NCBI GenBank assembly: GCA_938083195.1
Contig: CALKCK010000027.1
Location: 22,013 to 86,012 of the forward strand
Reading direction: 5' to 3'
Length of the DNA stretch: 64,000 nt
DNA from: an uncultured Pirellulaceae bacterium
Lineage (GTDB): Bacteria; Planctomycetota; Planctomycetia; Pirellulales; Pirellulaceae
Positions 56,195-64,000 of the stretch are shown piece after piece. Under the pieces are notes generated by a model. The model worked only from the letters and a program-made list of their open reading frames with translations, was not told the DNA's origin and made no database searches. Each line of letters starts with the position of its first letter. Position 1 is the stretch's first letter. The translations under genes were made by a program, and so were the position numbers.

Positions 56195-56836
56195 ATGGGC
56201 CGACGCACATTACCCAAACTCGACCCGTCCGTTGATTTCAGTCGACACATCACTGAAGTCGACGACCTCGAAACTCCATTCTGCCCGCAAAGTCTATTTG
56301 CGGAAACTTCAGATTTGGAAATCGAAGTTGGGAGTGGGAAGGGCCTATTCGTACTCAACGAATCCGAACGAGTCCCGGATCGCAATTACCTCGGCAATGA
56401 AGTTGCTAAAAAATACTGCCGCTTTGCCGCCTATCGATTGGCTCAAAAAGAACGAACCAATGCACACATGCTTCGTGGTGACGGACTGAAACTTTTCCGA
56501 GAGTTGCTGCCCAGTCAGTGCGCCGTGGCCGTCCATGTCTATTTCCCCGATCCCTGGTGGAAAGAGCGTCACCGCAGACGTCGAGTGATGCAAGAAGGCT
56601 TCATTGGCGATCTACAGCGTGTACTCGTTCCCGGAGGTATCTTTCACTTCTGGACCGATGTAGAAGAATATTTCGAAGAGACGATCGGCCTGATGAAAGA
56701 ACACTCTGATCTCTCCGATCCTCTCCACGTCCAGGAAACAGCTGCCGAACACGACATGGACTACCGAACACACTTTGAACGACGCATGCGGAAGTACGAC
56801 CACGATGTCTTTCGAGCACAGTTCCACAAGTCATAA
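56195..56836 (+). CDS. trmB: tRNA (guanine(46)-N7)-methyltransferase
   Basis: 213 residues. LEIEVGSGKGLFVLNES is the SAM-binding loop, NYLGNEVAKKY and HVYFPDPWWKERHRRRR are the TrmB family signatures. TrmB methylates G46 in the tRNA variable loop. It converges with purF. A two-copy 15-bp repeat lies between the two stop codons. Confidence 0.97.
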   Translation: MGRRTLPKLDPSVDFSRHITEVDDLETPFCPQSLFAETSDLEIEVGSGKGLFVLNESERVPDRNYLGNEVAKKYCRFAAYRLAQKERTNAHMLRGDGLKLFRELLPSQCAVAVHVYFPDPWWKERHRRRRVMQEGFIGDLQRVLVPGGIFHFWTDVEEYFEETIGLMKEHSDLSDPLHVQETAAEHDMDYRTHFERRMRKYDHDVFRAQFHKS

Positions 56837-56845
56837 TTGCTGCGG

Positions 56846-56875
56846 CTGCTCGAATTAAGACTGCTCGAATTAAGA
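56846..56875. repeat. 15-bp tandem repeat at the purF stop codon
   Basis: CTGCTCGAATTAAGA occurs twice in direct succession (56846-56860 and 56861-56875). The second copy includes the purF stop codon (TAA on the minus strand, 56870-56872); the first copy holds another in-frame TAA. Confidence 0.85.
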
Positions 56876-58498
56876 CTGCCCCATATCAACAGCACGATCG
56901 CTTGAATCGCTGATCACCGAAGGGTCGTCTTCGTTGCGATAGGAGTCATGATCCAACTGGTACAGTTTTTGGCCAACGGGCGTTGGGTAATCACAGTTGA
57001 TACAAGCTTGGCAAAGCCCATCACTGGGAATGCCAATCGCTCGCGCAACCGACTCGATGGGAAGATACCTGAGTGAATCACATCCAAGGGAAGCTGCCAT
57101 CTCATCCTGAATCGCATCCGTTAACAACTCACCCGGAGGATAAAATTTTGGTGCGAACAACTGCTTAATCGTCGACATGTCGATGCCGTAATAACAGGGC
57201 GCTACAATCGGAGGGCAGGCGACGCGTACGTGAATCTCCCGAGCCCCCCCCTCATCTCGAATTCGCCTTAGCAAAGCCTTCATTGTGGTCGAACGAACAA
57301 TGGAATCCTCAACCAAAATCACCCGCTTTCCCTCCAAAACTTCACGGAGAGGGGTGTATTTGATTTTCGCGCGCTGGGCACGCGTCTTCTGGGAAGACTC
57401 AATAAAAGTTCGTCCACTGTAACGATTTCGAATCAAGCCTTCCCGAGAAGGAACTTGAAGGTGAAACGCCATTGAGTCGGCCGCCGCCTTGCTCGTGTCC
57501 GGAACGGGTACGACAATCGTATCTTCATCAATTTCTATTAACCCGCACGCTTCCTCCTGAGCCGCCAGTTCCTTTCCTAACTCAGTACGTGTTGTATAGA
57601 CACCTCGATCGTCAAGCGTACTAGCTACATTGGCAAAATAAATCCATTCGAAGAAACAATGAGCCCGACCCGGATTGTCAGCAAACTGCTCGATCGTAAT
57701 TTCGCCATCGATGATCGTAATCGCATGCCCTGGCTTGAGAGATTTAATCTCACTTCTTTTAAAACCAAGGTTCAGCAAAGCAACACTTTCACTGGCCGCC
57801 GCAAACATCGCTCCCTGAATGGCGTAGCACATCGGTTTGATACCCAGGGGATCGCGGGCAATCAGCATTTCGCCCTTGGCATTCAGCATGGCCAAGGAAT
57901 AGGCTCCGTCAAGCCGTTTAGAAACGTTGCGGATCATCTCGACCAGACAATCCGAATCCTGCTCCTCTAGCTGACGACTTATCTCATGCATCAAGACTTC
58001 AGTGTCTGTCTGCCGAACCAAGTGGTTATCGGTGTCGCTGAGTATATCTGCCGCAAGTTCAGGGTAATTCGAAAGCTGGCCGTTAAAAGCAAACGTAAAC
58101 CACTTTCGCATATTGAAATGGTGACTTTCAAATGGCTGTGCGTAACTTCGATCGTCTTTGCCACAGGTCGCATAACGAACGTGCCCAATTGCCGCAGGCC
58201 CCGCGTACTTTTCCATTAAGCTCGTCGCTTTTGCCGCATGAGAAAGTCGAAAGGCCTCCTGTACGCTTCCCAACTCGCGATAGGTATCTATCAGTTGGCC
58301 ATTCTCGGGATTCGAATGGAAACGCGACATTCCAGCCGAAAGCTGCCCCCTGTTTTGCATATCTAGCAACATTCGAGGAATGAGCGAGGATGCTTGATCT
58401 GCGCCGCCAGGGCACAGATCACTAACTGGTTGATTGGGGAGGTGGTAAATTGCGGCAACGCCGCACTCGTGATGGAGTTCGCTCATCGAGGTTTCCAA
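56870..58498 (-). CDS. purF: Amidophosphoribosyltransferase
   Basis: 542 residues. The class-II glutamine amidotransferase domain begins HECGVAAIYHLPNQ, with the catalytic Cys at position 12, so an N-terminal propeptide of 11 residues (7 if ATG 58486 is used) must be removed. The PRTase domain contains KRVILVEDSIVRSTTMKALL and VRVACPPIVAPCYYGIDMST. The C-terminal LCQACINCDYP has cysteines consistent with an Fe-S cluster type PurF. It makes 5-phosphoribosylamine, the first purine step. An antisense frame is ignored. It converges with trmB. Confidence 0.97.
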   Translation of the reverse strand: METSMSELHHECGVAAIYHLPNQPVSDLCPGGADQASSLIPRMLLDMQNRGQLSAGMSRFHSNPENGQLIDTYRELGSVQEAFRLSHAAKATSLMEKYAGPAAIGHVRYATCGKDDRSYAQPFESHHFNMRKWFTFAFNGQLSNYPELAADILSDTDNHLVRQTDTEVLMHEISRQLEEQDSDCLVEMIRNVSKRLDGAYSLAMLNAKGEMLIARDPLGIKPMCYAIQGAMFAAASESVALLNLGFKRSEIKSLKPGHAITIIDGEITIEQFADNPGRAHCFFEWIYFANVASTLDDRGVYTTRTELGKELAAQEEACGLIEIDEDTIVVPVPDTSKAAADSMAFHLQVPSREGLIRNRYSGRTFIESSQKTRAQRAKIKYTPLREVLEGKRVILVEDSIVRSTTMKALLRRIRDEGGAREIHVRVACPPIVAPCYYGIDMSTIKQLFAPKFYPPGELLTDAIQDEMAASLGCDSLRYLPIESVARAIGIPSDGLCQACINCDYPTPVGQKLYQLDHDSYRNEDDPSVISDSSDRAVDMGQS

Positions 58499-58661
58499 GT
58501 GCCAGAATCGAGGTTAGAACGAATTCTAGTGACGCATAATCAATCTCACAACCGCCGATTTACAATCTAAGTCTCACTGGCTCTGACACATTTCTAAATT
58601 GACGCTAGAATATGGCCGATTGCTGAATTAATACATCATTTTTTAATTACCGAGGGATCTT

Positions 58662-59786
58662 ATGCCTGCTTTCGACACTTGGATTGCGAACCGTACGCGC
58701 GGGTTTGATTCCAGCGGAATCCGGCGCATGTTCGATCTGGCTGCCCAACTTAAGGATCCGATCAACCTTTCGATTGGACAACCCGATTTTGACGTTCCCC
58801 CAGCAGTAAAATCTGAACTAGTTCGCGCTGTTGAAGAAGGTAAAAATGGCTATGCCGCCACACAAGGGATGCCCGTTTTACGAGAAAAACTCCAAGCCGA
58901 AATAGATTCCCAATTTGCTCACGATGACCGAGAATTGTTCGTTTGCTCCGGCACGAGTGGCGGCCTCTTCCTTGCCGTTTTGGCAACCATCAACCCAGGC
59001 GACGAAGTAATTTATTTCGATCCGTTTTTTGTAATGTACCCAGCGATGATTGAAATGGCGGGAGGCAAGAGTGTCAAAATCAGTACCTATCCCGATTTCA
59101 AAATTGACATCGAGAAAGTCAAAGCTGCCATTACACCAAAAACCAAGATGATTATCTTAAACAGCCCTTCCAATCCAACGGGAATCTGCCCCTCGGCGGA
59201 AGAAATTAAAGCCGTGGCTGAACTAGCCCACGAACGTGGCATCTGCCTGGTATCGGATGAAATCTATAGCAAATTCACCTACGACGAACCGCACATCTCC
59301 GCAGCAACTTACAATCCCGACACGATTGTTATCGATGGATTCTCTAAAACCTACGCGATGACGGGCTGGAGAGTCGGCTACGTCCACGGCCCCGCGGAAC
59401 TCATGCAAACCATGCTTAAGATTCAGCAGTACACTTTCGTCTGTGCCCCACAACCCGCTCAATGGGCCGGCGCAGCAGCCATGGACGTCGACATGTCACC
59501 CTATGTCGCTTCCTACAAAGCCAAACGCGACCGCATGCTCGAAGGACTCAAAGACGATTACGAGATTGCAAAACCTGGCGGGGCGTTTTATCTATTCCCC
59601 AAACTACCGTGGGGCAACGGACAGGATTTCATCGAAGAAGCAATCGCCAACAATATGATGGTGATCCCGGGGAATATCTTTAGCGATGTCGATACGCACT
59701 TTAGAATTTCTTATGCCGTTGATGATGCCGTTATCGATCGTGGAATCGAGACCTTATGCAAAATGGCTCGGAACCCACCAAAGTGA
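58662..59786 (+). CDS. Class I/II aminotransferase (aspartate-type)
   Basis: 374 residues, a fold-type I PLP enzyme. INLSIGQPDFDVPPA is typical of aspartate/aromatic aminotransferases, ILNSPSNPTGICPS is the substrate and cofactor loop, and GFSKTYAMTGWRVGY holds the PLP lysine. GAGGG precedes the ATG. Substrate preference within the family cannot be read. It converges with the 59870 lipoprotein gene. Confidence 0.93.
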   Translation: MPAFDTWIANRTRGFDSSGIRRMFDLAAQLKDPINLSIGQPDFDVPPAVKSELVRAVEEGKNGYAATQGMPVLREKLQAEIDSQFAHDDRELFVCSGTSGGLFLAVLATINPGDEVIYFDPFFVMYPAMIEMAGGKSVKISTYPDFKIDIEKVKAAITPKTKMIILNSPSNPTGICPSAEEIKAVAELAHERGICLVSDEIYSKFTYDEPHISAATYNPDTIVIDGFSKTYAMTGWRVGYVHGPAELMQTMLKIQQYTFVCAPQPAQWAGAAAMDVDMSPYVASYKAKRDRMLEGLKDDYEIAKPGGAFYLFPKLPWGNGQDFIEEAIANNMMVIPGNIFSDVDTHFRISYAVDDAVIDRGIETLCKMARNPPK

Positions 59787-59869
59787 AATAGACCGGCAAA
59801 AATGGCAAATTCCCAAAACTGCAATTTTCAAAGACGGTAATTTCCAGCAAGCGAAACATCGCAGTCGGG

Positions 59870-60190
59870 CTAAAATCCATAAGCCGGTTGGACGGGACCT
59901 CTACCGGGGCGCTTGCTCGAAAACGGAGAACCCTGCGCAATGACTGCCTCGGACTTGGGTTGCTCAAAACCGGCAGGACGGCCGCCGAGAATAGGTGGGG
60001 CTAAATCATCGCTGGGGAAGGGATCGTGTTGAATCGCGTTCGAACGCTGCTGGCCAATCGTGCCTTGCGGTCCCCAATTCGGCTGTGTCCGACAACCGGT
60101 TGAAATAAAGATCAGAAAACCGAGGGCCAAAAACACCGCCAACCCAACACCACGAATATCTTTCAATCGACTTGCCATGAAAACCGCCAT
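59870..60190 (-). CDS. Small lipoprotein
   Basis: 106 residues. The N-terminal hydrophobic segment GLAVFLALGFLIFISTGC ends in an STGC lipobox, so Cys36 is probably lipidated. The rest is Pro/Gly/Gln-rich and looks unstructured (PNWGPQGTIGQQRSNAIQHD). A second ATG at 60178 would give a shorter N-terminus. It lies just before manA on the same strand. The function is unknown. Confidence 0.7.
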   Translation of the reverse strand: MAVFMASRLKDIRGVGLAVFLALGFLIFISTGCRTQPNWGPQGTIGQQRSNAIQHDPFPSDDLAPPILGGRPAGFEQPKSEAVIAQGSPFSSKRPGRGPVQPAYGF

Positions 60191-60301
60191 AAAACCACTG
60201 AATTCTAATTCTGAGATCTTTCAGCGGGGACTGTAGAGTCACCACAGGAATTCGGCAATAGCTTCCCTTTGATAGCACCCCCCTGCCCCGCGATAATCCC
60301 A

Positions 60302-61324
60302 CTATCGACTGCTTGGTATCGAAATCTCCAACAGCTCGACACCCTCGACTCCAGGTTCGACAGCGATCGAACCTAGACACGCTGGCAGTAACGCAGTGTC
60401 AGCCAGCCTAAGCGGCTGTGCGCAAGGATCTCCGCTCAACTGCAAGCTACCCTTGGTCACCGCAAGAATGCGGCAGCGACCATCTCCCCCCACCTCAAAG
60501 GGTTCAGTCATAAACGCTCGATTCATTTCAAACTTCTCACAAGTCACCAAACGAACCCAGGGAGTCCCTGCGATTGAGAAGGGCAACTGAGGAACAACCG
60601 GGCCACGCGAAAAATCAGTGGCCTCGATGGAGCGTTCTATGTGCAACGGCCTTGGAGCCCCATCGACGCCAACTCGCCCCCAATCATAAACCCGAAACGT
60701 CGTGTTACTTGCCTGTTGGATTTCGGCAATCAATAACCCTGCTCCAATGGCATGAATCGTTCCAGCTGGAATAAAAACACAATCGCCTTTGGCCGGAGTA
60801 AATTGGTGCAACATCGATTCAACGTCACCACTTTCAATCGCCGACCTAAATTCATTTCTGGAAACTCCGGCTTTCAACCCCGCAAAGATCTTTGCTTCGG
60901 GTTCAGCATGCATCACATACCAAGCCTCCGTTTTCCCTAAATCAGGAGGAACCAGAGACGCCCCCATCTGGTCATCCGGATGCACCTGAACCGAGAGGTT
61001 TCGGTTGGCATCGAGAAACTTCAACAACAATGGAAATCGAGCTCGCAACGTATCGGGGAGCCCCTCAGCCGTAATCGCGGCAAACAACTCAGAGCCCAAA
61101 ATCTCATTACCAAACTTGGCAATTAACTGGCTTAATGTCCACCCGGAAAAATCACCCTCGCGAACAACACTTTGAGCGTCGCCATGGTCGACCACCTCCC
61201 AACTTTCCGCTGCCGCCGCTCCACCGATTGCTTTGTTAAAAACTTCACCCAAACGGCGCCCACCCCATACATAGCGTTGAAAAATCGGTTCAAAACGAAG
61301 TGGATACAATTTTGAAATCCTCAT
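60302..61324 (-). CDS. manA: Mannose-6-phosphate isomerase (class I)
   Basis: 340 residues of the class I cupin-type PMI. RYVWGGRRLGEVF, LSVQVHPDDQMG (zinc ligands), KTEAWYVM, FIPAGTIHAIGAG and QQASNTTFRVYDWGR are visible in order. The enzyme interconverts fructose-6-phosphate and mannose-6-phosphate using zinc. Its place between a lipoprotein and tatC gives no pathway context. Confidence 0.94.
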   Translation of the reverse strand: MRISKLYPLRFEPIFQRYVWGGRRLGEVFNKAIGGAAAAESWEVVDHGDAQSVVREGDFSGWTLSQLIAKFGNEILGSELFAAITAEGLPDTLRARFPLLLKFLDANRNLSVQVHPDDQMGASLVPPDLGKTEAWYVMHAEPEAKIFAGLKAGVSRNEFRSAIESGDVESMLHQFTPAKGDCVFIPAGTIHAIGAGLLIAEIQQASNTTFRVYDWGRVGVDGAPRPLHIERSIEATDFSRGPVVPQLPFSIAGTPWVRLVTCEKFEMNRAFMTEPFEVGGDGRCRILAVTKGSLQLSGDPCAQPLRLADTALLPACLGSIAVEPGVEGVELLEISIPSSR

Positions 61325-61636
61325 CTAGCGGTGAGCAAAAAGGGCATCACGAAAACGACACCTGGTTTGAGCGTTAAATTACTACTACTCGAATTACGAT
61401 TGATTGATTCGAGTCAGGCCTGCATGACCGGCACGAATCACGTGACCGTACGCGCCACCCACTTCCTGGCCACCGTCAGTGTTAATCAGCAGGTAAGCAA
61501 CATTGTTGACGGCGCCTGTCCATGTTAACATCGTAACTAGACCAATGGGTAGTTTGAAAACAGGAAAATACCCATCTCCCATGCGTCATCATGACTTTTT
61601 AATTATCAATGCACTTCGGCTTCGGATTTCTGGAAT
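61325..61636. other. Intergenic region between divergent manA and tatC
   Basis: About 310 bases. Two overlapping frames of about 60 codons (61331-61528 plus and 61394-61582 minus) lack ribosome-binding sites and family patterns. No tRNA or terminator is seen. The region should hold the divergent promoters. Confidence 0.5.
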
Positions 61637-63076
61637 ATGAATTTTCGCCAATCTAACGAAGATTTATTCGATTCAAGTCGCATGTCCTTTGGCGAGCATT
61701 TAGAGGAACTTCGGCACGTCCTCGTTCGAGCCCTGATTGGCGTTGCCATTGCTGGTGTTTTCGGATTTTACTTTGCTGACCAAGTGGTCGAAATTCTAAA
61801 AAAACCACTTGTCGAAGCGATCCTTAAATTTGACCTCGAAGACGCTTCCGATGAACTCGTTGAGCGTTATGGATTTGTGCCACCGGAGTACCTTCCATGG
61901 ATGCAGCAAGACCAAAGGATTCCTAAGCAAGTTCAAATCAGCCCAGCCGAACTTGCTCTCGCGTTGAAAACAGTCATTCCAGACTTTGCGGAAAAAGTCA
62001 ATCTTGACCCGTTTGGCTTCCGAGCTAACCACTTCCAAGCCGATCAGCTCGTAAATCTATGCAAACGGCTTACCGAACCAACGGATGGAAATTCTCCAAC
62101 CGCTGAGAAAATCACAGCGATCAGCGACTCCCTCACCGCTGCGGATCGTGAAACGCTTTTAAACGTCGCCTCTCAAACGGCAACGACACCGGAAGACCTG
62201 AATCAGGTTGTCTCGGTATTTAACCGCTTAGTCAAATCAGAGACCATCCACCAATCCGCTGCGTTTGACGATCTCCTCGAAGTGGATGAATCGGAAGGGC
62301 TTTGGGCTATGCTTGAGCCGCCTGAAACCAAACCCCTAGCCAGCGTCCGAGAGCAACTGGAAAAAGAAGATGACCCCGTTCTAACTCAACGCTTAAATCG
62401 CGCCCTGATCACTTATGTCTTCAGTGAACAAATGCCCCCTTTTAAAGCGGACCTTGTGCCAATCGAAATTTGGGAAAATGGAGAATTTGAACCCCTCGCA
62501 CTCGGAGTCGCCGAGCCCTTCACTGTTTGGCTCAAAGCCGGCCTCTTTACATCCCTGATTCTATCTGGGCCGTGGATATTTTTTCAAATTTGGTCCTTCG
62601 TCGCCTCGGGACTTTATCCACACGAACAAAAATATATTCATGTCTTTTTACCTATCAGTATTCTGCTGTTTGTTTCTGGCGTTCTCCTGGCATTCTATTT
62701 TGTATTCCAGCCCGTTTTAGGTTTCCTATTTTCATTCAATCGCTCAATGGGAATCGCGCCAGAAATGCGCATCAACGACTGGCTCAGTTTCGTCATGTTT
62801 CTCCCACTTGGTTTTGGACTGGCTTTCCAGCTTCCTTTGGTGATGTTATTCATGAATCGAATTGGACTCTTCACCGTGGAAAATTACCTGAGCAAATGGC
62901 GGGTTGCAGTCCTTGTGATTTTTGTTTTGGCGATGTTTCTAACCCCCGCCGATCCAATTAGCATGCTCTTGCTGGCCATCCCGCTAACCTTCCTCTACTT
63001 CATGGGCGTTGCGATGTGCAAGTGGATGCCTCATGACGAAAATCCATTTGGGGATGAAACCACTGCGGGCGTCTAA
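61637..63076 (+). CDS. tatC: Twin-arginine translocase subunit TatC with large periplasmic insert
   Basis: 479 residues, nearly twice the usual TatC (about 250). The N-terminus MSFGEHLEELRHVLVRALIGVAIAG and the first helix are normal. Residues about 60-285 form an insert of over 200 residues between the first two helices, helical and acidic. From GVAEPFTVWLKAGLFTSLI the remaining five helices (GPWIFFQIWSFVASGLYPHE, LSFVMFLPLGFGLAFQLPL, VFVLAMFLTPADPISMLLL) match TatC. TatC recognises the twin-arginine signal of folded proteins for export. No tatA or tatB lies nearby. Confidence 0.95.
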   Translation: MNFRQSNEDLFDSSRMSFGEHLEELRHVLVRALIGVAIAGVFGFYFADQVVEILKKPLVEAILKFDLEDASDELVERYGFVPPEYLPWMQQDQRIPKQVQISPAELALALKTVIPDFAEKVNLDPFGFRANHFQADQLVNLCKRLTEPTDGNSPTAEKITAISDSLTAADRETLLNVASQTATTPEDLNQVVSVFNRLVKSETIHQSAAFDDLLEVDESEGLWAMLEPPETKPLASVREQLEKEDDPVLTQRLNRALITYVFSEQMPPFKADLVPIEIWENGEFEPLALGVAEPFTVWLKAGLFTSLILSGPWIFFQIWSFVASGLYPHEQKYIHVFLPISILLFVSGVLLAFYFVFQPVLGFLFSFNRSMGIAPEMRINDWLSFVMFLPLGFGLAFQLPLVMLFMNRIGLFTVENYLSKWRVAVLVIFVLAMFLTPADPISMLLLAIPLTFLYFMGVAMCKWMPHDENPFGDETTAGV

Positions 63077-63255
63077 GCCTATCCTCGCTCAATTGCCACG
63101 CCCTACGACCGCATGCCCCCTCTAGGCAATCACTTACCCAAGGGGCCCAGCGCACTAAAAATCGGGATGAGTTTTTCGGCTTTGCCCCCACCTGAGCATC
63201 GGCATTTGATTACAATGCGAGCTTCATCGTGGCCTTTGTTACCGAGAAATACAAA

Positions 63256-63996
63256 ATGAAAATGAACTTCTTTCGCCTCAATCCTTCCAGCAAATTAGTT
63301 TTACTTGGCGCTGCAATGGCATACTTTCCATTCCTGAGCTTGATCAATCCATGCTTCGGACAGGATAAAAACGCACTCGAAACCCAAGCAATTAAACAAG
63401 TTGAAGATTGCGGCGGTCGCGTAATGAAAATCTCCGCAGCCGACGATTCTCGGGAAGTCAGCTTTTACCTCTCAAGTAAGCCAATTGGCGATTCCCAATT
63501 AACTGGGCTCCAATCAATCCCCAACATTATCTGGCTCAATTTAGCCGGCACGGAAATCACCGACGCCGGCCTAAAACAACTCGCGGGCCTACCGCTTAAA
63601 AAACTGCATTTAGAACGAACGAAAATTGGCGACCAGGGAGTCAAGCATCTCAAAGGAGCCACACAACTGACCTACCTTAACCTCTACGGAACGCAGGTTA
63701 CCGATGCTGGACTAGAACACCTCAAAGCACTTCCAGAACTGGAAAAACTATATGTTTGGAAATCAAAGGTCACCGAAGCGGGAATGGCAGCGCTTCAGAA
63801 ATCTCGACCAGACCTCATGATCATTGGTGAATTAAAACTCAAACCCGTGGTCGCCGAACCGCCCAAGAAACCTGAAGCAAAGAAACCTGAAGCAAAGAAA
63901 CCTGAAGCAAAGAAACCTGAAGCAAAGAAACCTGAAGCAAAGAAACCTGAAGCAAAGAAACCTGAAGCAAAGAAACCTGAAGCAAAGAAAAAGTAA
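63256..63996 (+). CDS. Exported leucine-rich-repeat protein with repetitive PEAKK tail
   Basis: About 246 residues. The signal peptide is LVLLGAAMAYFPFLSLINPCFGQ. Four LRR-type units follow, for example NLAGTEITDAGLKQLAGLPL and NLYGTQVTDAGLEHLKALPE. After ELKLKPVVAEPPK the C-terminus consists of eight exact copies of PEAKK. ATG 63256 is preferred over the GTG at 63229. The stop is at 63994-63996. LRR proteins of this type are numerous in planctomycetes and mediate protein binding; the partner is unknown. Confidence 0.85.
   Translation: MKMNFFRLNPSSKLVLLGAAMAYFPFLSLINPCFGQDKNALETQAIKQVEDCGGRVMKISAADDSREVSFYLSSKPIGDSQLTGLQSIPNIIWLNLAGTEITDAGLKQLAGLPLKKLHLERTKIGDQGVKHLKGATQLTYLNLYGTQVTDAGLEHLKALPELEKLYVWKSKVTEAGMAALQKSRPDLMIIGELKLKPVVAEPPKKPEAKKPEAKKPEAKKPEAKKPEAKKPEAKKPEAKKPEAKKK
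63871..63990. repeat. Eight perfect tandem copies of a 15-bp unit
   Basis: The unit CCTGAAGCAAAGAAA is repeated eight times without any change, coding for PEAKK x 8 at the C-terminus of the LRR protein. Its length is a multiple of three, so copy number can change without a frameshift. Confidence 0.97.
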
Positions 63997-64000
63997 CCCT

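Noticed and set aside
61331..61528. Plus-strand frame of 65 codons
   Set aside because: GTG start without ribosome-binding site, composition unlike neighbouring proteins.
61394..61582. Minus-strand frame with an ATG and 62 codons
   Set aside because: No ribosome-binding site, no recognisable motif, and it overlaps another open frame on the other strand.
63871..63990. CRISPR array
   Set aside because: Direct repeats without spacers; the array is in frame and encodes a PEAKK tail.

Overview
The window looks like ordinary chromosomal DNA from a planctomycete, most likely a Pirellulales-type organism of moderate GC content. The clues are two copies of the planctomycete TIGR03000 module in one protein, a PEP-CTERM protein, a TatC with a very large periplasmic insert, many signal-peptide-bearing proteins of unknown function, a degenerate Ser/Thr kinase, and housekeeping genes scattered singly instead of in classical operons. 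I see no rRNA, tRNA, insertion sequence, prophage or CRISPR array. The taxonomic placement is inference.

Layout. 1-7.9 kb: the 3' end of an unknown gene, a Rieske protein overlapping a MazG-like pyrophosphohydrolase, a large membrane protein next to an ABC ATPase, a P-II protein, a PEP-CTERM protein and clpX. 8-19 kb: a SHOCT-like membrane protein, a large two-module exported protein, an exported amidohydrolase, an OPT transporter, holA, and a lemA-M48 protease pair. 19-28 kb: a Cys-rich lipoprotein next to an O-antigen-ligase-like protein, a CPBP protease, an exported isoaspartyl methyltransferase fused to a carbohydrate-binding-like domain, a TIGR03000 protein, and a translationally coupled HTTM pair. 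28-38 kb: asd, truA, a cation/Ca exchanger, a kinase, accA, an AlkD-like repair protein, a VOC protein, an L7/L12-like gene broken by a stop codon, cvpA, a YdjM-like protein and dtd. 38-47 kb: a group of exported proteins (two are paralogues, one carries a DUF11 domain), an esterase, a quinone reductase-like enzyme and an internally duplicated membrane protein. 47-64 kb: divergent queE and queF, a TIM-barrel isomerase, an FHA-like protein, a DksA/TraR zinc-finger protein behind a structured leader, an HtrA protease, a nucleoside hydrolase, trpD, a tiny bL37-like ribosomal protein, trmB, purF, an aminotransferase, a lipoprotein, manA, tatC and a leucine-rich-repeat protein ending in eight exact 15-bp repeats.

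The genes cover queuosine precursor synthesis (queE, queF), amino acid synthesis (asd, trpD, aminotransferase), fatty acid synthesis (accA), purine synthesis (purF), tRNA quality and modification (dtd, truA, trmB), proteolysis (clpX, HtrA, M48, CPBP), nitrogen signalling (P-II) and a heavy investment in envelope and secreted proteins. The observations most worth following up are an unlisted 33-residue bL37-like ribosomal protein, an exported PIMT-CBM fusion, compact structured RNA candidates upstream of the DksA-like gene and of the first surface-protein gene, an L7/L12-like gene interrupted by one ochre codon, and a P-II protein without the uridylylation tyrosine.
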